A DNA stretch of 64,000 bases. It comes from Phytophthora sp. 'mugwort' (lineage: Eukaryota > Oomycota > Peronosporomycetes > Peronosporales > Peronosporaceae). A program made the position numbers and the translations under genes. The notes under the pieces are model-generated. The model made no database searches. It was not told the origin of the DNA and worked only from the letters and a program-made list of their open reading frames with translations. Shown here piece after piece: positions 30,830 to 42,144 of this stretch (its first letter is position 1; each line of letters starts with the position of its first letter). Where the stretch lies: assembly GCA_033558025.1 (NCBI GenBank), contig JAUCEF010000006.1, positions 868,001 through 932,000 of the forward strand. The letters run 5' to 3'.

Positions 30830-32490
30830 ACACACGGATGTTGATTTCGGGGGCAGCGTTCGCAACACAGCTTAGCTCGCCGGCAACTATATTTTGGGAC
30901 ACTTCTGAGACGTGGTAATTTAAGTTATCCACCAAGAGCAACGAGAGATCTTTTATGTCGAATATGCGTGGCTCTCTGAAGTACAGTGCCAAATCTGCGT
31001 CTTCATCCATGCATTCTCCTGTGCATGATAGCACATGACCTGCACAAAATATAAGTATTTCCCAACAAACTAATAGCGCCCCTAGTATATATACTAGCCA
31101 CGCGCCGCCGCTACGCGGTGGTAGTAAACGTTTGGAAGGTGCCCGTTTCGCTCGCTCAAGAGCTCGCTCCACTATTAAGCAAAGCTACCTACGCTTCGCT
31201 CCGGTAGTGAGCGCCTCCGCTTCGGTCGCAGGGGCTCGCTGCACTACTCGCCGTGTTAGGGAGCTAAGTAATCTACCTACGCCTTCGGCTTCGGGAGAAT
31301 GGGCGAGCCCTCCGGTCCCGGCAGATACAAAGAGGTTTAATGGCGGCGCCGCCTTCGCTACGCTCGGCAGCAATGGTCCAATGGTATGGCTTAAAAGCGT
31401 GATGGAAATAAAATGGTACTACTGACGATCTAACAGACAAACCGGCAGACCGACTGACAGATTGTTCCGTTGGTGTTTAGTAATATATAAATAGCTTACC
31501 CTTCGGATATTTTGACAGCTCATTTGTTTCAATTATTCCGTGCAGCACCGTCTTAAAAATGAAAAGGATAGGTAGTTTTTACCTGCACCAAATAAAAATA
31601 TAGAAAACATCGAATTAAATCATTTCTGAGCAATGAATTCTTACCATCTGCTCGTATCGTCAATAATGCTGTTAACCGAGCTGAGTGTTTACACTAGCAA
31701 GGATTTTCGTTGATTTCCCTTTTTCGGCGCAGCTCTTTGCAGGAGGTATTTCGTAGCACATACCCGTTTCATCAGCGCTGTAAATCTGACTAGGCGAGTA
31801 AAAGTATTCCAAAACTTACTGCCAAATTCGTCGCGAATTTTAAAAAGTTCAGGTGAAGGAAGTTACAAAGTAATATAAAAAATATATTCACAATATTAAG
31901 TCGTTACTACAACAAAAAACGAAAATAAAACAAGTCTTTTTCGTGGAGCTTTGCGCGCGAGGCCATGCCGCAAAGCGAATCGTTGCAGCAACTTGATAAG
32001 GATGTTGTATGGGAATTTTGTTGCGGGTCATTTAGTTTTGTAGCCACTCTGTACGATCACTTTTAATAAATTGATCCAAGGTCACAGTGCAAAGGACCTA
32101 AATATAAAAATTAAAATTAGTTACGTTTTGACAGAAAAACTCTTGGACAAAAACACAAAAAGTATATTTTCTATAAATGACGTCAATCTTTCATATAGTC
32201 ACAAAGTCAGCGGCAAATGGGATAATCTCAGCTCTCCCACCCGTGCCGCTCAGCACTTCTCTGAGCCTTCGAACGAAAAAAAAAAAAAAAAAAAACAAAT
32301 GGCTTCTCCCAATTTCGTATGGTCCTGCAGGGCTCTCCGTGCTTTTTCCCTGCAGCGTAGGTTGACATGCACTTCATATCTAGCAGTACTTCGCGCTTAA
32401 ACTTGAATGTGTAACTTCTGCGATGAGGCCGTGTGGTTTCCGTACTGACACTTGAATTTTCAGCCTCAGCATACATAGAAATAGATAGAA
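30830..32490 (-). pseudogene. pogo-like transposase relic 4, interrupted
   Basis: On the minus strand three parts of a pogo-type transposase are in order. The N-terminal DNA-binding part is at about 32440-32300 (RRSYTFKFKREVLLDMKCM, then TIRNWEKP). The first catalytic region is at 31800-31700 (QIYSADETGMCYEIPPAKS). The second Asp region is at about 30960 (LSLLLVDNLNYHVSEVSQ). The intervening DNA is AT-rich and frameless except for a GC-rich insert at 31098-31378. No terminal repeats were found. The spacing of the motifs is near normal, so the GC-rich segment may replace part of the gene. Confidence 0.6.
31098..31378. other. GC-rich island with iterated CGCTTCG/CGCTACGC words
   Basis: A 280-bp block far richer in GC than the AT-rich DNA around it. 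It is built from repeated near-palindromic words such as CGCTACGC, CTACGCTTCGCTCCGGTAG, CCTCCGCTTCGGTCG, GCCTTCGGCTTCGGG and GGCGGCGCCGCC. A 16-bp palindrome CTAGTATATATACTAG sits at its left edge (31082-31097). The style resembles the GC-cluster repeats known from some organelle genomes. It encodes nothing recognisable. Confidence 0.6.
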
Positions 32491-32934
32491 ACAGAACAAA
32501 AAGAGACATCTAGATCTGCTTCGACGCCTAGAATGTCGAGGGCGTCATTGAAGCAAATATGACGGAAACCACCTTCGCAACCACAACATACACGTGTCAG
32601 CTCGGACGAAACACCCGCTGATGCCATACTCCATCTCGAAAATGTAATGACAGAAGATGGTAAAATGTCAAACACAAAAAGCCATCCGTTTCCAGTTCGA
32701 CTGTATTGGTTATTGTAGTGAACGTTCCGGAAGACTTGACAAGAATGGCATAGGCCATAACCATCTACAGGCCGCATCTTCCGTCGAAATGTGTATAGTA
32801 CGCAAGACGATTTCACTCGTTTTAACGATCGCCGAAACGTTTTCGATCGACTCCGATCGAGACAGTTTGAGTCGATTCTTTGTGCTCACCCGGATCCGAA
32901 TAAACCACCCCACAACGCATTCCCCGGCAAGACT
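32491..32934. other. No gene seen, degraded repeat DNA
   Basis: AT-rich stretch between pogo relic 4 and the long inverted repeat. Open frames lack motifs. Confidence 0.4.
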
Positions 32935-33066
32935 AATGAGGGCCATTTTTAAGGAGGATCATTTCATAGGAAAGGACAGTTTGTTCGGACTTTGAAAACT
33001 TTAGATCAGCTGGATACTATCCAAGGATAGCATACAAAAAACTAATACAAAATTCAACGTGTTCGT
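32935..33066. repeat. Left arm of a long inverted repeat
   Basis: About 130 nt whose reverse complement aligns with 35058-35192. Shared blocks include CCTTGGATAGTATC, AGTCCGAACAAACTGTCC and TTCCTATGAAATGA, with scattered substitutions (roughly 80 percent identity by eye). The arms are 2 kb apart. They could be terminal repeats of one element or two opposed copies of a short repeat. Confidence 0.85.
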
Positions 33067-35057
33067 TGCAGAGAAAATATATATATTTATATATATTGTC
33101 GAAAGAGAAGGTAGCGCTCAGGCCTCCTTTGCACGGTAATAATCGAAGACACAATGCAGAGGCCGAGACTAAACCAAGCTATTTACAGGCGAGATACGCC
33201 GTATCCTGTCCATATTCGACAAGTTCTCTCGGTTGAAAAACACCCTCGCCTAAACAGTATCAGGCTCACTTCACCAGATGTCCAGCAACGCTCAAGCTTA
33301 AACAAAAAAAAAAACTTTAACACCAATAAACATAAAAGTATCCGTCTTACTCGACCCTGCTTCGCCCACCGGTTCCAGCGAGCTCATCTCTTCGCCACTG
33401 ACTGCCGACATCCAATTCTACCCTTGTCAACAGCCTAGGGAAAAGTTGCAAGATAAGTCCCCCGCTCTCGCAGTCAGCTGACGCCATCGATCCAAGTGGT
33501 TTGTTCGCTTTCTAACCGTTCTCCGAGGGTGGCGCAAGACAATAGTCTTTGCAGGCCGACTCGAGTTTATCAGCCTCCCTCTTACCCCTGTCTGAGAAGG
33601 CACCAAGTCTTGAAGCGCTATCGGATTCAACTGGTTAAGCTGGGATGGTCGCATCCGATTTCGACTTGCAGTGGTGGATCAACCGTAACCAGGCCGGTGC
33701 GGTCCCGTCGCGAATTGAAGAGGCGCCATACGACGAAGAGTCGGTTGAACTCCGACGTTGACGCGCTTCGCTTAAATCACGCCGATCTAGAACCTTCCCA
33801 TTAAACGCAAGAGAGACCCGATGCTATTTAAGAGAGTGAATCCGAAGCACTCTGCGGCCCGACCTGTTTTGGTCGGCGCGACACCGCATTTCAATGAGTC
33901 GTTGGTGACCGCGATTCCACCCGTCGGCTGTAGTGACTCACGCTACGGTCCTGAAAATGTGTTTTTTGACAAGCCCACATCCCTGCATGATTCGGGATAC
34001 GCAGGTAGGAACTACCCCCCAGTATCTTATGCATTTGAATAAGCGTTCTTAGACCATTCTTGCGTTTGCTAGATAATAGAGCTATCACGTGCGACCTGGA
34101 TGAGCTACTCTTCGTGTAGATCTTATCGCACACATTGCACTTGCGCCCACCCACCTGGTTGTCCGTGCGATGAAGCTTTTCTGGTTCTCTGCATAACCAG
34201 GATTCTTGGCGCAGTAGCGGCGGTGTATACGAAAATCGTTAGATTTTCAGACACTTGTAACCACAGAAGTTGCAAGTGGTAAATAAGGTAAAATATCTTC
34301 AATTTTTTAAAAAGGATTTTAATTTAGATTGATTTTTATTTAATCAAAATTTATGACGAGGAAGAACACAGTTTACCACGTCAGGTTCCACTTCAAACCT
34401 TGATAAAATAGGTAGCTCTGGATTCGATGGTTCTCGCGGTCGAATTCAACGCCCCTGTGTACCAGATCTCCACGTAAAATGGCGCAGTAGCCCACTTGAA
34501 TTCCCACGACCCTGGCGGCATTATCGTCGCGGACAACGAAGTAGAAATGGAAAAACGCAGACGTGTACCTTCCTTCAAAGCGTAAATCATACTGGCTGGG
34601 ATGCGATCGGCACGCTTCTTCTTAGCAGCAGCAATGATGGCGCGCGAATAGTCTTGTTGAGATTCTTGGTTGCCTCCGTTGGGATGCGACCGCATGGACG
34701 AAAATGTAGTCGGCTTCCACGCATCGTTGCGGCTTTTTGTCACGATACATAGTGCAATCTTCAGTTGTACGATTGCCCCTGAAGACTTCTTCAAGCGAGA
34801 TTGTTCACGGCGCCTGTTGTCTGCGCGGCCTCCCACGGGTCCTTGACGACGGGCACTTAAGTGAGAGATACCGCCTCCTTTTGCAGCTTCTTGACGACAC
34901 CGGGGTGGATGTGGAGTCCGGTGACCAAGTATCCGCAGGCTGGAATAGGTTGTTTGGTCTTGGGCGCCATTTCAGAAATCAATGGACACGGTTTTTGATG
35001 TAACGGACATGGTTTCAATTTACCCTCATGTTGTATGTGTAGCGGCCTTGTCAAAAA
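33067..35057. other. Interior of the long inverted repeat, no clear gene
   Basis: 2 kb between the two arms. A minus-strand frame near 34980-34860 (ACGYLVTGLHIHPGVVKKLQ, then stop) and another at 34836-34393 look like pieces of a decayed gene but match no family I know. A minus-strand CNVCDKIYTKS segment near 34140 resembles half of a zinc finger. There is no intact gene. Confidence 0.4.
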
Positions 35058-35192
35058 TGCGACGGACACGCTGCATTTTGTATTATTTTTTTGTACGCTT
35101 CCTTGGATAGTATCTAGCTGATCTGGATTTTTACGAAGTCCGAACAAACTGTCCGTTCCTATGAAATGACCCTCTTTGGAAATTAGCCTCCT
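35058..35192. repeat. Right arm of the long inverted repeat, cut by pogo-like element 2
   Basis: Inverted partner of 32935-33066. It ends exactly at the TA (35193-35194) where pogo-like element 2 inserted. The few bases after the element (TAGTCTTG at 36989) continue the match to the other arm (TAGTCTTG on its minus strand), so the left arm preserves the empty site. Confidence 0.8.
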
Positions 35193-35194
35193 TA

Positions 35195-36988
35195 CCGACT
35201 GCCGCCGCTTGTAGTGGACAGGTCACGTACCGGTACAGTGTACCATCCTCCAAATATGACGTTCCGGTTTCGGTAATCGGTATCAGTTCGGCAGTGAAAA
35301 GTCGTCTACTTTTTTGCGTCTCCTTTATCATCGTCTTAATCGACCTCGCCAACACCTGCATCAATAACACAATGTCGAGCGAGATCCTCGAATAAATCTG
35401 CTGCGGCAACACCAGCGTTACCAAGAAAATTCCCATAAGCCATGCGATACCCATTTGCAATAGTCGTTCGAGTTAGGCCGTTCCAAGCCTGACGGATCCA
35501 CCATGCCACCATCGTCCCATCTGGGACTGAAATACCGAACTTCTTGCCCGTTGTATGCGCACGTAACTGCTTACGTAAATACTCGACCCAGCTGTCACGC
35601 AAACGCACCTTAAACGGATAGTTCCACGCGACATCCGCAGATTGACTCACTGAAGCCGCGCTCTTCGGCACCTTCAGAAGCACCACATTGATTGAATTTG
35701 CATAGGCGACGACTTCATCAGTCCAATGATCCGAGAAGTCGTCCCAAAGCAATAAGACTAGGATATGCATATCAATTCGAGCGGCGAAATGATATCTCAG
35801 AAATTGAACTGAAAGTATGCGGTTCCACCAGCCTGGAAACCATTAACACTAGAATTAGAACAAGCGACGCAGCATCAAAATCAATATTACCGCACCTTTC
35901 ATATTGCCGTAGATTTCTAGTCGCTGATCCCGGTGGGCCACACTCACATTCTTCCACATCGTCTTGCCAAAACCGTAGCGCAGGCGCTGGTTTTTTTCGG
36001 CCGTCGCAGGAATATGCGATAGCTCGGCTTTAAAAAACACAAACGGGCTTCTGAATATCTCAGTAGCATCACCGTAGCCCTTTCCTTTGTTTTACCTGCG
36101 CAACGCACCTGAACCGTCTTGATACCCGTGGCGTTAATACTCTTGGTTGGCAGAAACTCAAAAAAGGCGGCTGCACATCACAATATTAGGTATGATACAA
36201 ACAACCATATAAACTTGTGTTATAATCACCTGTGTGGTACGCGTTGTATACTCTTTTGACTCCGAGGACAAGCATCGCTCGCTCACCTTCACAGCGAAGG
36301 CACTTGCAATGTCGTCGAGATCAGCAGGTGTCTTCTGCCCCGTCCGCGTCCTTGCCCGCATCGACAGTCGGTGGCGCCTTTTGTAGGCGCGCTCCCATCT
36401 CCACGACGCCTCGAACCCTTCCACGCCGTAGTCAGAAGCAGCCACCTTAGCCTCTAGCGCCAGCATCTTCGAAGAAATGGGAACACATTCTTTGCGAATG
36501 TCATTAACTCACTTAACAAGATCACCTTCTGCTTCCCCAGGTAGTTTGGTACATTTCACTTGGTCGCGCCTTCTTCTTCTTGCTGTCGTTCTTGGCTGAA
36601 CACTGCCTTCCAGCTTGCCCTTTTCTCGTAGCCATCTTAAGAGAAGCTTTCGTCGCCCTTCATAGGCGTCGTCGCTTAGGTGGTGGAAGCACTCCTTAAT
36701 TACTTTTTCGGACTTGCATGCCTTGAGCGCGTTGGCGGCTTCCAGCTTCTCACCTGCAGTGAAGGACTCCCTGCGCTGAGAGCAAGATGTCCTGAGTGGT
36801 ACTACTGGCATTGCCAAATGAATGGCGATCGTTTGGGCGGCCTAATTGAAGTAACAGGATTAAACCGTAGAAATCAATCTATAAGTTTGTTTCAAAACTT
36901 ATAGGTGGAACTCAAAAGGTTCTCGAAATCCTGCAATCTAATTGGCAATTCTTATATGGTATTGTCCTCTACAAGCGGAGGCAGTCGG
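35195..36988 (-). mobile_element. pogo-like element 2
   Basis: 1,794 bp between 26-bp terminal inverted repeats with two mismatches (35195-35220, beginning CCGACTGCCGCCGCTTG, and 36963-36988). TA flanks it on both sides (35193-35194 and 36989-36990). Its size nearly equals element 1, but the repeats differ in sequence, so it is another family. Confidence 0.88.
35336..36817 (-). pseudogene. pogo-like transposase of element 2, broken
   Basis: Minus-strand pieces are in normal order. The N-terminal region is at 36817-36509 (SFTAGEKLEAANALKACKSE). The Tc5-like binding domain follows at 36466-36250 (RHRLSMRARTRTGQKTPADL). The first catalytic region is RVYNAYHT, where the Asp is replaced. A phase-1 intron (GTGATT to GTGCAG, about 36179-36237) follows, and then AAFFEFLPTKSINATG. 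The DDE end is at 35770-35336 (LVLLLWDDFSDHW, SADVAWNYPFKVRLRDSW, CVIDAGVGEVD stop). The frame is interrupted between the pieces. Confidence 0.7.
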
Positions 36989-36990
36989 TA

Positions 36991-37812
36991 GTCTTGTCCC
37001 TTATTCCCTCCCCCTCCTCATCCTATCCTTCTGTCTCCAAAGTTTACCGTCAGAACGACTCCCTGTTGGTGCCTCCAGACTCCCTTCTTCGCGTGGCAGA
37101 CACTCGGACAGCAAGGACGACGTGGCCGATCAAGAAAATTTGCAGAGGAAGTTGGTCACGAAAGTGAGGCTGCAGAAAAAAGCACATCGCAGAGTCGACG
37201 AAAACTCCGAGCGAGCAGAGAAGTCGAAAGCGCTCCGATATGAGGGACTTCATTGAGGAATCTTCTAGCGATACTATACGTGCAGGTGCTGTACTCGCGG
37301 ACATACAGATATGGAACTCTAGAGCACATGACTATGATAATCCACCTAGAATCATCCGAGTGAGTGTGTCGGCGTTTATGCTCGACAGAATCATTTGTTA
37401 TACCGTTTTAGCAGAAGCGTACAGCATCGCACGCAAGCCGAGTTCTCGAAGGTCGCAGCCGACTGTGCTCTAGTCAACTGTATTGTTAAAAAATTGCTGG
37501 CGTTTTCTATCGTGGGGCAGCCCAAGTTCATCGCTTTCTGCGCTATGCTGGAGCCATCCTACAAAATTCCAGTTCGTCAGACGGTTAGGCACCACCTGAG
37601 CGACACATTGAAGCTCTATATGGAGCTAGACCAATGACATGGTATTCGAGATGTAGTTGGTGAATGTTGGTGACTGCAATGAACCCGCGATGGCCACGAA
37701 GTAGGGAGAGCTTAACGCGTTGTTCAAGTTGTGGTCTCCGATGAAGACGTCGGTCCTGATGGAGATGCTCGACCTGCTTGCTGCTACAACCACCGCGATG
37801 AAAATTGAAATA
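36991..37812. other. Between pogo-like elements 2 and 3
   Basis: 800 nt with one recognisable hAT fragment (see 37440-37637) and otherwise no gene. The Lys/Arg-rich frame at 36942-37256 has no motif. Confidence 0.4.
37440..37637 (+). pseudogene. hAT transposase N-terminal fragment
   Basis: The plus-strand frame reads LVNCIVKKLLAFSIVGQPKF, then MLEPSYKIPVRQTVRHHLSD. This is the pattern of hAT transposases just after the BED finger (I....LPFS.VE...F..F...L.P.Y..PSR.T). It stops at 37637 and the catalytic domain is absent. Confidence 0.55.
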
Positions 37813-39725
37813 CCGTATTGTCGTAGTCCTAGGCGTCGTTTACTGCTAAGGGTCAGCAGCAAACCGACCAATTAAACTAACGATCCTACAGCAGATGGTA
37901 TATTACTAACGCTACTGAATGAGGTTATTTCAGGCTCTCCCACAGATAAAAGAACGACCCACGTGGACTAGTCCGTGCAGCACTCTCAAGAACCGCCCGA
38001 CAAGACAGAAGAATGGGCCGCCCTCGCATCAATGGCCAGGGCAAGAAGCGGAAGTCGTATAAGCGAACAGCTGTGTCATATTCACACAAGAGAGACGTCC
38101 TGGAGTACATTGAAACTAGCCGGAACCTCGACGAAACCATCGCAAATTTCTATGGGAAGCTGAAAAGCACTGACATTCGTGCTAAGAAGAAACAAATTAA
38201 GAAGTAGGTTAAACAGTCCGCCACTATCCAGGCAGCATGTGCCTCCGGCCGGGGGCGCCACCAAAATCTACGCAATCTAGGTGAAGCAACTGCTCTGTCA
38301 AAAGACGCTGAAGAAGGGCTCGTCATTTGGCTGACTCGCTCCGGAAGGATGGAGCCCCTGTCTCGGGGCTAATGTTACAGCTTCAATCAAAAGAAGTAGC
38401 TGCTGAAAATGGTCTGGGCACAAAATTTGCGGTGTCACCGACCTGGATAAAACTGTTTTTGCGACGTCACAAGTTCTCGCTTCGTGCACGTACACGACAG
38501 GGACAAACGATGCCCCAGGACGCCCAAGCTGCAGCAACGGCGATCCGTGCACTGGTGTTGCAGACAATTGTGGAAAAGAAGTGTGTACAAGTGTATAATA
38601 CTGATCAGACAGGTATACCCTTCCTATATTACTTTTATTGATTTTATTGCTAATTAAACTTGTTTTAGCTGTAATTTTTGAATTCTTGCCTAAACAGACT
38701 ATATCAAAACGGGGTGTTACGACTGTTTGGGTCAAGTGCTCAAATAAAGAAAAAGCAAGAGCGACAGCGATGGTTTTGGCTGAATGGGAGGGTAACAAAT
38801 TGGCTCTATTTCTTTTATCTAAGTGCGCATCATCGACCATCCCAGAAAAACGCGACGAGAATGACGAGCTGCGTCATGGGTTTAGTCCAACCATGTGGAA
38901 TCGTTTAAATTCGTTCACTACAAGAACGTACTGGCTGCCATATTTACGGTAACAGGTGTACCTGGTGGAATGCAGATTTATCAGTGGAATTTCTGCGGTT
39001 TCATTTCGCTGAGCGCCCCATGAGAGACGACAATATCCTACTGCTATGGTATTAACGATTATGCTGTGTCAATTAACGTGGATCTTCTCAAAGTACCGCC
39101 AAGGTACACATATGTCTGCCAACCGGCAGACATACCGTGGAATAAACCTCTGAAAGCACGTCTACGTGCTATGTGAATTAATCTATTGCGAAGCCAACTT
39201 GTTGTTTATCGTGCCGGAGAATCGAAGCGGCAGCAGAAGCGTGAGGCCATCGAGACCGAGGTTACACGTGCTCGTAAGAATTTGGTCCAAAAGGAAGCAG
39301 ATATCGAGGTAGAGCGGCTTCGAGCATTATAGACAGAAGATCCGTTTAAACTCAAAGCACCAGACCGGGCGGAAATTGCTGAGTGGGTGTCAGCATGCTG
39401 GGACGGACTATCAACACAGACAATTGTGAGTGGATTTGCCAGGGTTGGCATTTTGAATGACTCGCGAACACCACATCACGTCGCTGATATTTATCAGATT
39501 GATAACAGCATTGTTGAAGAGATGGAGAACTGCAACATTGCCGACGGGCAAGTTGACTCGGACGATGATATCGGATCAGGTGACGATTCAAGCAGCATAG
39601 CGAAGAGGACTAACTATTGCAGTACCGGTAAATTGTAATACACCCCTTTGCAAAAACATGATTTGAATGCATTAATGATTGCCATCCTTGCTATTGAAGT
39701 GACGCCTAGGACTACGACAACACGG
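37813..39725 (+). mobile_element. pogo-like element 3
   Basis: 1,913 bp between 25-bp terminal inverted repeats with one mismatch (37813-37837, with GTCGTAGTCCTAGGCGTC, and 39701-39725). TA flanks it at 37811-37812 and 39726-39727. It is the third pogo-like family in 11 kb with intact ends. Confidence 0.88.
38013..39640 (+). pseudogene. pogo-like transposase of element 3, broken
   Basis: An ATG at 38013 starts an N-terminal helix-turn-helix region (YSHKRDVLEYIETSRNLDET). A stop interrupts at about 38205. The binding domain resumes (TWIKLFLRRHKFSLRARTRQ), then QVYNTDQT at 38590-38615. A phase-1 intron (GTATAC donor, TTGTTTTAG acceptor) joins to AVIFEFLPKQTISKRGVTTV, and HGFSPTMWN lies near 38880. 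Beyond 38950 stops are frequent, but a C-terminal piece (APDRAEIAEWVSACWDGLS, then an acidic tail) is readable to 39640. Not translatable as a whole. Confidence 0.7.
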
Positions 39726-39907
39726 TAATTCAAAATTTGTTCTGGTAGACCCCGGTCCCAATGGTTAGTAAACATACCCGTTAAGGTTATAAACGATCCA
39801 GTGAGTGATGGTCTCCAATGTATACAAGAGAATACTATGTTCCGTACAGAGGGTTTTCGCGGAATTGCGATACAAAACGGACGAAAAGACTACCGGTAGG
39901 AACGAAT

Positions 39908-41775
39908 ATGTCGAGGAGCGACCATGAAGACGACTGGATCGATGAGGTACAGCACCGCGAGGGCTTCGTTCTGGACGAGGTGAGTCCCCTGTTCTGCCTC
40001 TGCTGCGTGCGCTCTTGCCCAGGCCCGCGAATGCTCGCGTGTCGTTCTCATCCTGGCGACGCAAACGCAGGCCACTTTTGTGGGTCAGTTAACGCGTCCA
40101 TAACGGTTGTGCATACTGAACTCAAGTGAAATATGCCGTGAACTTATCAGCAGAGCATGAGTGCGCTCGAGATTCCCGACCGCGAGGTGACCTACCGCCG
40201 CGCCCACGTAGAGACACAATTCATGACGTCGCGCTTCGACTCGCAGGTCTGGAGACCCTTTTGTCTCCGCTAAAATGGGCTAAAACTCGCCGTCTAATTC
40301 GTCGCTTGGCCTCTATACAGACAGAGGACGTCTTCGCGCCGCCATCGCCGGGAAAAGTGGTGTTTGCCACCAATCCAGCCACACTAGAAGACCTGGAGGA
40401 CGGCTCTTCAACTGTGCTGGGTCTCGATCCCATGCAGGTTAAACCCAAGGGCTTTGGCAATGATGCTGGGTCAGGGGCGGGAAAAACGATGAAATCGCAG
40501 GTCTTCGTGCCCACTGGAGAGGTGCCTGATGCACGCGAGGTGGCCTATCGTCAAGTGAACCCCATGTTCGAGTCGTGCGAGCCTGCCGACGTCATCTTCC
40601 GCATGCTGCACAAGGCGATGAGAGCGCAAGACGTTGAGTTTTCGTGTAATCCTGACTGGACGGTATGTGGTTATCAGAGCCAGCTGCCACAATTTTTCAC
40701 CTTTTTGTAAACTGAAGGGTTCTGGTGACTGACGTCAGTGTGGGTACTTGCTGGTAGATGGACGCGTATGCGTTGGTCGCGGCTGAAGAGGTGTTCTTCA
40801 ACGTGCATCTGCACCGCTTGGCCATGAAGTCGACCATTCGCGTGGACTTCAATTTGCGCTCGGTTCGTATTGCTTGTTCGTAGTTGCTAGTCCTTGTACC
40901 CTCCCCCCCCCCCCCCTCCACTCCCTGTTGGCGAAAGAAATTTGATGCTACGTTCATGCTGGTTTGTTGCAGGGCGACGAGTTCAAGTTCCTTGGATTGA
41001 CGGATTCCATTCGCAAGGAATGCAGAGCAATCGACAAGGACATGTTCGGACTGCCCGAACTAAGGTCGGTACATCTTGCTTTTAAAGCATTTTCTTGTTT
41101 TATCATGCTTCGTACACCGCTGTGTTGCTGGAATTCAGCAAACTGCGAGCTTGTCCTTGCATAAGTGGAAGAATTGGTCTTAACGCAAGTCGATGTATTG
41201 CACGTGCGTTGCGCCGTCGGATCCCGTCTGGTCGCCGTGGTGTCTGTCTTTCTTTCTTTGTGAGCAGCTTTGATATCATGGCAGATTGGTCAATGTCTGG
41301 GGAACTTTTCTCAGGGTCTCTCACGGTAGACTCACAGGAGCTGTCGATGCTGCTTCTCGAAATCAACTCGGAGTCTGCGCCCTTCACGCGCTACGAGGTG
41401 GCCAAGCGCCTGAAAGAACTCTGTCAGTACGACTCCAACCGTCGCGCTCTCGCTGACCTACTCAAGGAACAGTTTGTCACGGGGTTGCAGTCAATGCTCA
41501 AGGATGACAACGAAGATATCGTGCGATTCGCCATTTACACTATCTTGAACTTCGCTGATGACATCTCGACCCTCAACGAGTAAGTGCAGTTAGAATGAGT
41601 GTTTGTATTCCAGAGCTCCGGACGTCTAACTCACCATCCTGTTTTTGCTGCACTCGTTAGCTTGGAGCTGCCTCGGTTGCCTGAAATACTTCGTGACATC
41701 TTGACGCTCTCGCAGAAAGAGTCGACTAAAAAGCTCGCTGGCGATCTCTACAAGACCATTAACGCCATTTGTTAG
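39908..41775 (+). CDS. Uncharacterised protein with ARM-like C-terminal region
   Basis: A seven-exon model: 39908-39979, 40151-40246, 40321-40662, 40758-40862, 40973-41064, 41268-41579 and 41661-41775. All joins are phase-consistent and give 377 aa. The N-terminal half is acidic and unrecognised (MSRSDHEDDWIDEV, then NPATLEDLEDGSS). Exons 4-5 encode a compact segment (MDAYALVAAEEVFFNVHLHR, GDEFKFLGL). The last two exons encode helical repeats of ARM/HEAT type (YEVAKRLKELCQYDSNRRAL, DDNEDIVRFAIYTILNFADD). Donors are GTGAGT, GTCTGG, GTATGT, GTTCGT, GTCGGT and GTAAGT. The fifth intron (203 nt) is the least certain; if it is wrong, a separate 138-aa ARM-like protein starts at ATG 41278. The function is unknown. 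Confidence 0.6.
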
Positions 41776-42144
41776 ATTAGCACGTGAGAGCAAACGGGGG
41801 TGGTCATTTGATGATGGATACAACTGTGGAAGATTGCCAAAAGAGAGAGAAAAAGTGTAGAGACAGAGGCACTTTGGCCTCTTGACGGATGCCTGCTATC
41901 GTGGCTTGAGAGGAACGATGGTAGAACGAGGTCGTCTTAAGTTTCAGCCTACGTTCGCGAGCTTTGGAGCTCGATGGCTATTGTAAAATGTTTAATGCCA
42001 CGTAAAGCCGCAAATCGTCGACATTGTTGAAGGTGGGCGCGCGCCTAAGCGCACCACAACTGAAACCAGACGTGTCAATACGAAGACTGCGATTTACTCG
42101 CTACGGCTGCAATTCCAACGCCTGTTCCTCCAACCGACTGGAAC
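41776..42144. other. Convergent intergenic gap
   Basis: About 370 nt between the ARM-like gene and the end of the NAD(P)HX dehydratase gene. No further gene is seen. Confidence 0.5.

Noticed and set aside
32277..32296. Poly-A run as a retroposon tail
   Set aside because: It lies within the pogo relic 4 N-terminal region and no LINE or SINE body precedes it.
34393..34836. 147-aa minus-strand gene
   Set aside because: No motif, no initiator, and the surrounding frames are broken; probably repeat debris.
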